Shown piece by piece: positions 26,146 to 33,190 of a stretch of DNA of 64,000 bases (position 1 is the stretch's first letter; each line of letters opens with the position of its first letter). The position numbers and the translations under genes are program-made. The notes beneath the pieces were generated by a model, which did no database searches, was not told where the DNA came from, and saw only the letters and a program-made list of their open reading frames with translations. Location of the stretch: contig NZ_JADWMY010000006.1 of the NCBI RefSeq assembly GCF_015767275.1, positions 186,001-250,000 of the forward strand, read 5' to 3'. This DNA comes from Herbaspirillum sp. AP02. Its GTDB lineage: Bacteria > Pseudomonadota > Gammaproteobacteria > Burkholderiales > Burkholderiaceae_D.

Positions 26146-27324
26146 GTGTCCGATCCCAAAGAGACTTCTCTCACGCCGCAAACTTCCCTGGTCCACAGCA
26201 GCTATCGCGCCCCGGATGGTTTTGATGCCTTCCCGGTGGCTATCCACCATGCCTCCACGGTGGTGTTCCCCAATGTCGAGGCGATGCGCTCGCGCGACTG
26301 GCGCGAAAAGCTGGGCTATACCTATGGCCTGCACGGTACGCCGACCAGTTTCGTGCTCGAAGCGCGTCTGGCCGAGATCGAGGGCGGCCATTACTGCCGC
26401 GTCACGCCCAGCGGCCTGGCGGCCATCGCCATGGTCAACTTCGCCTTCCTCAAGAGCGGCGATGACGTGCTCCTGCCGGACAATGTCTACGGCCCCAGCA
26501 AGGATCTGGGGCAGTGGCTGGAGCGCGATTACCAGATCACGGCGCGCTTCTACGACCCGATGATAGGCGAGGGCCTGGCCGACCTGATCACTCCCAACAC
26601 CCGCCTGGTCTGGACCGAGACACCGGGCTCGGTCTCGATGGAAGTGCCGGACATTCCTGCCCTGTGCCGGGCGGCCCATGCCAAGGGCGTGCTGGTGGCG
26701 ATCGACAATACCTGGTCCGCCGGCCTGGCCTTCAAGGCCTTCGAGCACGGCGTGGACATCGTCATGCAAGCCGTCACCAAGTACCAGTCCGGTGGTTCGG
26801 ATGTGCTGATGGGTGCGGTGGTGGTGCGCGACCAGGCCCTCAACGAAAAGCTGGAGCTGGCCCATATGCGCCTGGGCTTCGGCGTGGGCATGGATGACGT
26901 CTATCTGGTGTTGCGCAGCCTGTCGTCGATGCGCCTGCGCTTCGAGGCGCACGATGCGGCCGCGCGCAAGGTGGCGGCGTGGTTGAAGCAGCGTCCCGAG
27001 ATCGTGTCGGTGTTGCACCCGGCCTTCGAGGATTGCCCTGGCCATGCCCACTGGAAGCGCGACTTCACCGGGGCTGGCGGCCTGTTCTCGGTGATCTTCG
27101 ATCCGCGCTACGTGGAAGAGCAGACCGATCGCTTTGTCGACAGCCTGCGCCTGTTCAAGATCGGCTACAGCTGGGGTGGTGCGCATAGTCTCTGCGTGCC
27201 TTACCGGATGCAGGGCATGCGTCGGGGATGGATGCGGGAAGGGCAGTTGGTGCGCTTCAATATTGGCCTGGAAACGCCCGAGGATCTGATCGCCGATATC
27301 GCGCAGGCCCTGGCACGCCTGTAG
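26146..27324 (+). CDS. Cystathionine beta-lyase-like PLP enzyme (Cys/Met metabolism family)
   Basis: 392-residue fold-type I PLP enzyme, closest in pattern to MetC-type cystathionine beta-lyases, which make homocysteine, pyruvate and ammonia. Seen: the phosphate-contact segment YTYGLHGTPTSFVLEARLAEIEG, IDNTWSAGLAFKAFEHGVDI, the PLP lysine in AVTKYQSGGSDVLMG, and the carboxylate-binding C-terminus LVRFNIGLETPEDLIADI. The start is GTG, giving SDPKETSLTPQTSLVHSSY. Cystathionine gamma-synthase or gamma-lyase activity cannot be excluded by eye. Confidence 0.88.
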   Translation: MSDPKETSLTPQTSLVHSSYRAPDGFDAFPVAIHHASTVVFPNVEAMRSRDWREKLGYTYGLHGTPTSFVLEARLAEIEGGHYCRVTPSGLAAIAMVNFAFLKSGDDVLLPDNVYGPSKDLGQWLERDYQITARFYDPMIGEGLADLITPNTRLVWTETPGSVSMEVPDIPALCRAAHAKGVLVAIDNTWSAGLAFKAFEHGVDIVMQAVTKYQSGGSDVLMGAVVVRDQALNEKLELAHMRLGFGVGMDDVYLVLRSLSSMRLRFEAHDAAARKVAAWLKQRPEIVSVLHPAFEDCPGHAHWKRDFTGAGGLFSVIFDPRYVEEQTDRFVDSLRLFKIGYSWGGAHSLCVPYRMQGMRRGWMREGQLVRFNIGLETPEDLIADIAQALARL

Positions 27325-27972
27325 GCCGCGAGCGACCCTGCGGAGGCGGTATGGCACCGGGTTTGCCTTCAAGAAATTGAATAAAGGTAAATGTCGCCTC
27401 TGTTTTTCGTTTTGGCGTCGATGGGCAGGTCATAAAATCGTAGTAATTCTTGATACCGCATCCCGGCGAGCCTGGCGCCGTTGCGCAAAAAACGTCAGCT
27501 TGCGTAAATCAATGCAATTTTTCGGCAAACCTGTCGAGAAGGAAACTACAGTTTAGCTCGGCCGTCGAAGAAGAAATGCGGCTGAGCTAGTCGTTATGCA
27601 GCAACAAGCACAAGAAAATCGCCAAAATTTACAACTTATTTTGTTGCCTAGGTGTCAATTTTGTTGAGCCATTTCGGTCAAGAAACCTTTTGATCAGGAA
27701 ATTCCTGATTGTCGCCGGAAGTCGCAAGGACTCTGGCTGTTCCTTTCTCCAGCACAAAAAGTGCAGGGGAAATAGGTCTTCTTGTAAGACAAAGTCTGAC
27801 AAAACGCTTGCGTATGTTTCGGACGAAAAATACCGATCAAGTCTAATTTCCCGCCTGTCCGGCCCCCCTCAGAATTGGCTTGCAGTCAAGTAAATGTAAG
27901 CGATTGTAAGCAGCTCAATGCAGCCGAGAGCAGCACAGAGCAGTACGGAGTTCTTACCGAGGTGGGGTGCAA
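27325..27972 (+). promoter_or_regulatory. Long AT-richer control region upstream of flhDC
   Basis: 648 bases without a convincing gene, clearly richer in A/T than the neighbouring genes. It holds an 11-bp imperfect hairpin (27554-27564 with 27579-27589, one G-T pair) and a GCAACAA/TTGTTGC inverted repeat (27601-27607, 27641-27647) enclosing CAAAAT/ATTTTG. ATTTTGTTG is directly repeated at 27638 and 27658, exactly 20 bases apart. Such layout suits several regulators acting on the flagellar master operon. A 67-codon frame at 27690-27893 has no protein-like features. The promoter itself is not resolved. Confidence 0.6.
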
Positions 27973-28290
27973 ATGAATACCAACGACATGATGACGGAGA
28001 TCCGCGATGCCAACCTGAGCTATCTGATGCTGGCGCAGCAGATGGTCCGTCAGGACAAGCCGACCGCAATCTTCCGGCTGGGTATCAGTGCAGAGATCGC
28101 CGACCTGATCGAAGGTTTGTCCAATGCCCAGATCATGAAACTGGCGGCGACCAACATGATGTTGACGCGCTTCCGGTTCGACGATGGCGCCATCCTCGGC
28201 ATGCTTACCAATTACAACAAGGACAAAAGTCTGGCCCAGTCGCATGCGGCCATCCTGATGGCCTGTCAGCCCAGCGAGCAAATTTCGTAA
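27973..28290 (+). CDS. flhD: FlhD, flagellar master regulator subunit
   Basis: With FlhC it forms the FlhD4C2 activator of class II flagellar promoters. 105 residues starting ATG at 27973, after GAGGTGGGG; an upstream in-frame GTG at 27967 would add two residues. Typical segments are IRDANLSYLMLAQQMVRQDK, FRLGIS, and LAATNMMLTRFRFDD. It heads the block flhD-flhC-methyltransferase-motA-motB-cheZ-like-cheY-cheA-cheW. flhDC control of motility is widespread in enterics and in several Burkholderiales. Confidence 0.95.
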   Translation: MNTNDMMTEIRDANLSYLMLAQQMVRQDKPTAIFRLGISAEIADLIEGLSNAQIMKLAATNMMLTRFRFDDGAILGMLTNYNKDKSLAQSHAAILMACQPSEQIS

Positions 28291-28464
28291 AACAACAAGA
28301 CAAAAGCAGTGCCGGTGCGAGCAGGGGTCTATGCGCCGGAGGGGAAGACGTACCGTAGCAGTTAATCAGTTTGTGTCTTGGATTTGCAGCCTGATGTCCA
28401 TCTGCCTTGTGCACATGGAAAGGGGGCAGGCAGTGTCACTACGAAATCACCGGGGGGTAGCACC

Positions 28465-29076
28465 ATGGCTAAAAAGAGCGTTGTCACAGAGGCGCAGGAA
28501 ATTCAGCTGGCCATTGAATTGATCAACCTGGGGGCACGCCTCCAGTTGCTCGAGTCCGAAACTTCACTGTCGCGTGAGCGCCTGCTGAAGCTGTACAAGG
28601 AATTGAAGGGTGTCTCTCCGCCCAAGGGCATGCTGCCGTTCTCGACGGACTGGTTCATCACCTGGCAGCCCAACATCCATTCATCGCTGTTCATCAACGT
28701 TCATCGGTATCTGGTGGAGCATGCGCGCATCAGTGGCATCGAAGCCGTGATGAAGGCCTATAAGCTCTATCTGGAGCAGGTCGGCCAGAACGACGGCGGC
28801 GAACCGGTGCTCTCCCTCACGCGTGCCTGGACCCTGGTGCGCTTCTTCGAAAGCAAGATGCTCATGACCACGCCCTGCTGCAAGTGCGGCGGCCACTTCG
28901 TGGTGCATCGTCTGGACCTGCATCAGGACTACCTGTGCGGCCTGTGCCATATGCCTTCGCGCGCTGGCAAGACCAAGAAGGCCAAGGACGCCGTGGTCAT
29001 GGGGCTGGTGGAAGCCCTGCCGGTGGCCGCCTCGGCGCCGATGGTCGCCGTGCCTGTACTGGCGGCGGTGGCCTGA
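28465..29076 (+). CDS. flhC: FlhC, flagellar master regulator subunit
   Basis: DNA-binding, zinc-containing partner of FlhD. 203 residues from ATG 28465 with GGGGGG just upstream. The start was chosen because MAKKSVVTEAQEIQLAIELINLG fits the FlhC N-terminus. Zinc cysteines are visible as CCKCGG and CGLC about 20 residues apart. WFITWQPNIHSSLF and LTRAWTLVRFF are conserved. The tail after the zinc site is an Ala/Val-rich extension. The 174-base gap after flhD is longer than in enterics and shows no gene. Confidence 0.95.
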   Translation: MAKKSVVTEAQEIQLAIELINLGARLQLLESETSLSRERLLKLYKELKGVSPPKGMLPFSTDWFITWQPNIHSSLFINVHRYLVEHARISGIEAVMKAYKLYLEQVGQNDGGEPVLSLTRAWTLVRFFESKMLMTTPCCKCGGHFVVHRLDLHQDYLCGLCHMPSRAGKTKKAKDAVVMGLVEALPVAASAPMVAVPVLAAVA

Positions 29077-29180
29077 TCCGCGGTAGCAGTCAGTCGCTGC
29101 TGATGTGGTCACGGTTCGCCAGGTCGACCCTGACAGTGAGGCCGATTGTCCCGCCAGGAAGAATGAGGCCGATTGTCTAG

Positions 29181-29975
29181 ATGTCTGACCTTGAGAACCA
29201 CCCCGGCGCCGGTCGCAGGCCACTGCTGCAGGCGCCGGCGATCCAGGCCTTGCTGCTGTTCGCGTTGGGCCTGGTGGGTGCCAACGTGATCGACGTGCTG
29301 TGGCAGCGCGCCGGCTTTTCCTCTCTTTCCCCCCTGCAAACCTCGTTGCTGCATGGCGTGATTGCGGCGCTGCTGGCGCGTCTGCGCCGCATGGCGGTGT
29401 GGTGGTGGCTGATCCTGCTGGTTTTCCCGCTGGCGGCCTTGCTGGTGGCGCGCCTGCACTTGCCTTCATGGATGTTCCTGGCGGTGTTTCTGTTCATGCT
29501 GGTGCTGTTCTGGTCCACGTTCCGCAGCCAGGTGCCGTTCTATCCCTCGGGGCGCAGCGCCTGGGATGCCGTGGCCGGTCTGTTGCCCGAAGGGCGGGTG
29601 ATCCGGTTCATGGATATCGGCAGCGGCCTGGGGGGCGCCGTGCTGGATCTTTCACGTCGCCGGCCCGAAAGTGAATTCATCGGCATCGAGATCGCGCCCT
29701 TGCCCTGGCTGGTCAGCCGCCTGCGTGCGGCGCTGGCGGGCAATCGCTGCCGGTTCGTGCGTGGTGACTATCTGCTGCTCGATTTCGCGGATTACGACGT
29801 GGTCTTCGCCTACCTCTCGCCCGCGGCCATGCTGGCGCTGTGGCACAAGGCCAGGGCCGAGATGCGGCCGGGAACGCTGTTATTGAGTTACGAGTTCCAC
29901 ATTCCGGGCAGCACGCCGGACCTGGTGATCCAGCCGGAGGGGGAGGGGCCGGTGCTGCATGGCTGGCGCATGTGA
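29181..29975 (+). CDS. Membrane-anchored SAM-dependent methyltransferase, unknown substrate
   Basis: 264 residues. The N-terminal third has three or four hydrophobic helices (QALLLFALGLVGANVIDVLW, VWWWLILLVFPLAALLVA, WMFLAVFLFMLVLFW). The C-terminal part is a class I methyltransferase with motif I FMDIGSGLGGAVLDLS, the acidic ribose contact in FIGIEIAP, and a later VRGDYLLLDFADYDVVFAYL. It sits between flhC and motA on the same strand, which suggests flagellar co-expression, but I know of no established flagellar role. The last residues (HGWRM) end shortly before the motA leader. Substrate unknown. Confidence 0.82.
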   Translation: MSDLENHPGAGRRPLLQAPAIQALLLFALGLVGANVIDVLWQRAGFSSLSPLQTSLLHGVIAALLARLRRMAVWWWLILLVFPLAALLVARLHLPSWMFLAVFLFMLVLFWSTFRSQVPFYPSGRSAWDAVAGLLPEGRVIRFMDIGSGLGGAVLDLSRRRPESEFIGIEIAPLPWLVSRLRAALAGNRCRFVRGDYLLLDFADYDVVFAYLSPAAMLALWHKARAEMRPGTLLLSYEFHIPGSTPDLVIQPEGEGPVLHGWRM

Positions 29976-30149
29976 CGCACAAAGTGGTGCATTGCGAGAC
30001 GAGACGTATCAAGTTTGTCCGGATTGAGCCGTAAATCGAAAAGGAAGGGCGTTTTTCGGATATGTATTCCCTCATTTGCTTGATTGGAATACCTGTAATC
30101 TGACGAACGTGAAAATACATGCAACGCCACTGGGACGGGAGCAGGCACT

Positions 30150-31010
30150 TTGTTAGTCATAATCGGATATGTCATTGTCATGGGCTCCGTCTTCGGCGGC
30201 TTTGCCCTGTCCGGCGGCCATCTGGGGGCGCTGTTTCAGCCACTTGAACTGCTGATGATCGGCGGCGCCGCGGGTGGCGCGTTCCTGGTGGGTAACAACG
30301 GCAAGGCGATCAAGGCAACGATGAAGGCCTTGCCCACTGTGCTCAAGGGATCGACCTATACCAAGGCGCTCTACATGGAGCTGATGGCGCTGCTGTTCGA
30401 GATCCTGACCAAGTCCCGCAAGGAAGGCTTGATGTCCATCGAAGGCGACATCGAAGAGCCTGAGAGCAGCCCCATCTTCAGCAAGTACCCCGGCGTGCTG
30501 GCCGACCATCATCTGATCGAGTTCATGACCGACTACCTGCGTCTGATGGTGTCGGGCAACATGGATGCCTTCCAGATCGAAAACCTGATGGACAACGAAA
30601 TCGAGACCCACCACCACGAGGGTGAGATTCCGGTGCACTGCATTGCCAAGCTGGGTGACGGCATGCCGGCTTTCGGTATCGTGGCCGCGGTGATGGGCGT
30701 GGTGCACACCATGGAATCGGTGGGTATCCCGCCGTCCGAACTGGGTATGCTCATTGCGCACGCGCTGGTGGGTACCTTCCTCGGTATTCTGCTGGCCTAC
30801 GGTTTCGTGGGTCCGCTGTCGAGCCTGCTGGAACAGAAGCTGCACGAATCGACCAAGATCTATCAGTGCGTGAAGGTGACGCTGCTGGCCAGCCTGAATG
30901 GTTATGCGCCGGCCCTGTCGATCGAATTCGGCCGCAAGGTCCTGTTCTCGACCGAACGTCCGACCTTCCTGGAACTGGAAGAACACGTCAAGCAGGCCAA
31001 GAGCAAGTAA
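30150..31010 (+). CDS. motA: MotA, flagellar stator proton channel subunit
   Basis: With MotB it forms the proton-driven stator. The 286 residues start with TTG at 30150 because LVIIGYVIVMGSVFGGFALSGG matches the MotA N-terminus exactly at that codon and GGGAGCAGG precedes it. Four membrane helices are visible; KLGDGMPAFGIVAAVMGVVHTM and the GTFLGILLAYGFVGPL helix carry the conserved prolines. The cytoplasmic loop holds the charged rotor-contact residues. The rare TTG start may limit expression. The 174-base leader holds no gene. Confidence 0.95.
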   Translation: MLVIIGYVIVMGSVFGGFALSGGHLGALFQPLELLMIGGAAGGAFLVGNNGKAIKATMKALPTVLKGSTYTKALYMELMALLFEILTKSRKEGLMSIEGDIEEPESSPIFSKYPGVLADHHLIEFMTDYLRLMVSGNMDAFQIENLMDNEIETHHHEGEIPVHCIAKLGDGMPAFGIVAAVMGVVHTMESVGIPPSELGMLIAHALVGTFLGILLAYGFVGPLSSLLEQKLHESTKIYQCVKVTLLASLNGYAPALSIEFGRKVLFSTERPTFLELEEHVKQAKSK

Positions 31011-31076
31011 TCCTGCCTCTGGCGGGCGGTAGGCACATCGATTCACCCAGACATCAGCATTGAGCAGGAGTAAGGC

Positions 31077-32015
31077 ATGGCCGACGAAGGGCTACGTCCC
31101 ATAATCGTTAAGCGGATCAAGAAGGGCGGCGGTGGTCACCACGGCGGCGCCTGGAAGATCGCGTACGCCGACTTCGTGACTGCGATGATGGCGTTCTTCC
31201 TGCTGATGTGGCTGCTGGGTTCGACCGCCAAAGGGGACCTGAACGGTATTGCCGAATATTTCAAGACACCTCTGAAGGTGGCCATGGCCGGTGGCTCCGG
31301 GAGTGGCGACGCCAATACCGTGCTGCCGGGCGGCGGCAAGGACCTGACCCGCCAGGACGGCCAGTTGCGCAAGGGCGAGAACGACGTGGTCACGCGCAAG
31401 CAGACTCTCAAGCAGGCCCAGCAGGAACTGGAACGTGCCGAGCGCTCGCGCCTGGAGCAGCTCAAGTCGCGCCTGGAAAAGGCTATCGATTCCAATCCGA
31501 CGCTGAAGCAGTTCAAGAACCAGCTATTGATCGACATCACCTCGGAAGGCTTGCGTATCCAGATCGTGGACGAGAAGAACCGTCCCATGTTTGCCCTGGC
31601 CAGCGCCCAGTTGCAGCCCTATACCAAGGAAATCCTGCACGAGATCGGGCGCACCCTGAACGATGTCCCCAACAAGATCAGTTTGTCCGGGCATACCGAT
31701 GCCACGCCATATTCCCGGGGCGAGAAGGGCTACAGCAACTGGGAACTGTCGGCTGACCGCGCCAATGCATCGCGCCGCGAGCTGATCACCGGTGGCATGG
31801 ACGAATCCAAGGTACTGCGGGTGGTGGGCCTGTCCTCGGCGGTGCTGCTGGACAAGGAAGATCCGTTCAACCCCATCAACCGCCGCATCAGCATCATCGT
31901 CATGAACAAGAAGGCCGAGGAACTGGTCGAGAAGGATAGTGGCTCGCTGAACGTGCCTACCGACGCCAGCGACGACGACATTCAGCAGGGTTTGACTGCG
32001 CCGCCCAAGAACTGA
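31077..32015 (+). CDS. motB: MotB, flagellar stator peptidoglycan-binding subunit
   Basis: 312 residues: short cytoplasmic lead (RPIIVKRIKKGGGGHHGG), single membrane helix with the proton-carrying Asp in YADFVTAMMAFFLLMWLLG, a periplasmic linker rich in charged coiled coil, and an OmpA-like domain (LSGHTDATPYSRGEKGYSNWELSADRANA region). KIAYADFVTAMM confirms proton rather than sodium type. The C-terminus is an acidic tail (DASDDDIQQG). It lies 66 bases after motA. Confidence 0.95.
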   Translation: MADEGLRPIIVKRIKKGGGGHHGGAWKIAYADFVTAMMAFFLLMWLLGSTAKGDLNGIAEYFKTPLKVAMAGGSGSGDANTVLPGGGKDLTRQDGQLRKGENDVVTRKQTLKQAQQELERAERSRLEQLKSRLEKAIDSNPTLKQFKNQLLIDITSEGLRIQIVDEKNRPMFALASAQLQPYTKEILHEIGRTLNDVPNKISLSGHTDATPYSRGEKGYSNWELSADRANASRRELITGGMDESKVLRVVGLSSAVLLDKEDPFNPINRRISIIVMNKKAEELVEKDSGSLNVPTDASDDDIQQGLTAPPKN

Positions 32016-32087
32016 GGCAGGCGTTGGGGGTAGGGATTTGCAATTGAAGCAGAAGTGTTCCAACTGAACAGGGGAAGAGAGCTGGAT

Positions 32088-32642
32088 ATGCCGACCAAGA
32101 CCATGCTGCAGGAGCTCAAGCGCTTGTTGCTCGATACTGCCAGCGGCGGCAGCCGCCAATTGACGGAAGTGGAGTCGGACCTGGTCCAGACCAACATCCT
32201 CCTGGGCGAAGCCATCGGCAAGCTGGGGACCAGCTTCATGGAGCTGCACCGTTCGGTGCAGGCCCAGCAGACCATCCTCGAGGGCCTGATGAATGGCACG
32301 GGTGAATTCGACAGCGAGAGCATCGAACAACTCAAGGCCACCCAGGCGCAGGTCAGCCACCATGTCAACGCGGCCGTGACCGGCCTGCAGTTCCAGGACA
32401 TGACCAGCCAACTGCTGGAGCGCATCGTGCGACGCGTGATCGGGCTGCGGGAAGCCCTGGGCGTGTTGAGCGCCAACAGTTTCGAGATCGTGCCGGAACA
32501 GGGGCAGACCGATGAGGAACTCAGGGAACTGCTGGCCAGTACCGTGCAGGCCATGGAGGAGCGGCTGACCGTGCTCGATACCGGGTTATGGAAAGCGGTG
32601 CGCCAGACGCGCATGGAAAGCGGCGATATCGAGTTGTTCTAA
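32088..32642 (+). CDS. CheZ-like chemotaxis protein (candidate CheY phosphatase)
   Basis: 184 residues between motB and cheY, almost entirely helical. The segment GLQFQDMTSQLLERI reproduces the catalytic core of CheZ (Asp, three residues, Gln, within QFQDxTxQ), where the Gln attacks CheY phosphate. The protein ends in an acidic and hydrophobic peptide (GDIELF), which could serve as the CheY-docking tail. It is shorter than enteric CheZ (about 214) and otherwise hard to align by eye. The start at 32088 has GGGGAAGAGAG upstream; an in-frame GTG at 32055 is less likely. Position just before cheY supports the role. A generic helical chemotaxis protein is the alternative. Confidence 0.72.
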   Translation: MPTKTMLQELKRLLLDTASGGSRQLTEVESDLVQTNILLGEAIGKLGTSFMELHRSVQAQQTILEGLMNGTGEFDSESIEQLKATQAQVSHHVNAAVTGLQFQDMTSQLLERIVRRVIGLREALGVLSANSFEIVPEQGQTDEELRELLASTVQAMEERLTVLDTGLWKAVRQTRMESGDIELF

Positions 32643-32771
32643 GCCCTTGCGGGCTGAGTGGGTCAAGATTGAACTAGGTCATTCCGGCGGTGGCGGGGCG
32701 ATAGGTCGGAGACCAGAGCTGCGGCATAATGCACACGCGCATGAGCCTTATTGAAGAAACAGGGAGTAACG

Positions 32772-33137
32772 ATGTCCAAAACGATTCTCGCAGTAGATGA
32801 TTCCGGGTCACTGCGCCAGATGGTGGTATTCAGTCTGAAGGCTGCGGGTTACAACGTCACCGAAGCGGTCGACGGCGTGGACGCGCTGGAAAAGGCCAAG
32901 ACGCATACCTTCGACCTGGTCCTGACCGACCAGAACATGCCGCGCATGGATGGCCTGACCCTGATCCGTTCACTGCGCGAGCTGACCAGCTATGCGCGGG
33001 TGCCGATCCTGATGCTGACCACCGAGTTCAGCGACGAGATGAAGGCCAAGGGCAAGGCGGCCGGCGCCAACGGTTGGCTGGTCAAGCCGTTCGATCCGCA
33101 GCGCCTGACTGAGGTGGTGCGCAAGGTCATCGGCTGA
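32772..33137 (+). CDS. cheY: CheY, single-domain response regulator
   Basis: 121-residue receiver that binds the flagellar switch when phosphorylated by CheA. Acidic pair in ILAVDDSGSL, phospho-Asp53 in LVLTDQNMPRMDG, Thr in ILMLTTEFSDEM, Lys in WLVKPFDPQRL. The start at 32772 follows GGGAG at good spacing. It lies between the CheZ-like gene and cheA, as expected for the flagellar pathway. Confidence 0.95.
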   Translation: MSKTILAVDDSGSLRQMVVFSLKAAGYNVTEAVDGVDALEKAKTHTFDLVLTDQNMPRMDGLTLIRSLRELTSYARVPILMLTTEFSDEMKAKGKAAGANGWLVKPFDPQRLTEVVRKVIG

Positions 33138-33190
33138 ATTTGCCGGGATAACAAGAACGATACGAACCGCATCCAGCATGGAGCCCAGGC

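Noticed and set aside
27690-27893. 67-codon frame in the flhDC control region
   Set aside because: No ribosome site or recognisable motif, and it lies in AT-rich regulatory DNA.
30030-30070. A sigma-28 type promoter before motA
   Set aside because: TAAA is present but no GCCGATAA-like box lies at the required spacing.
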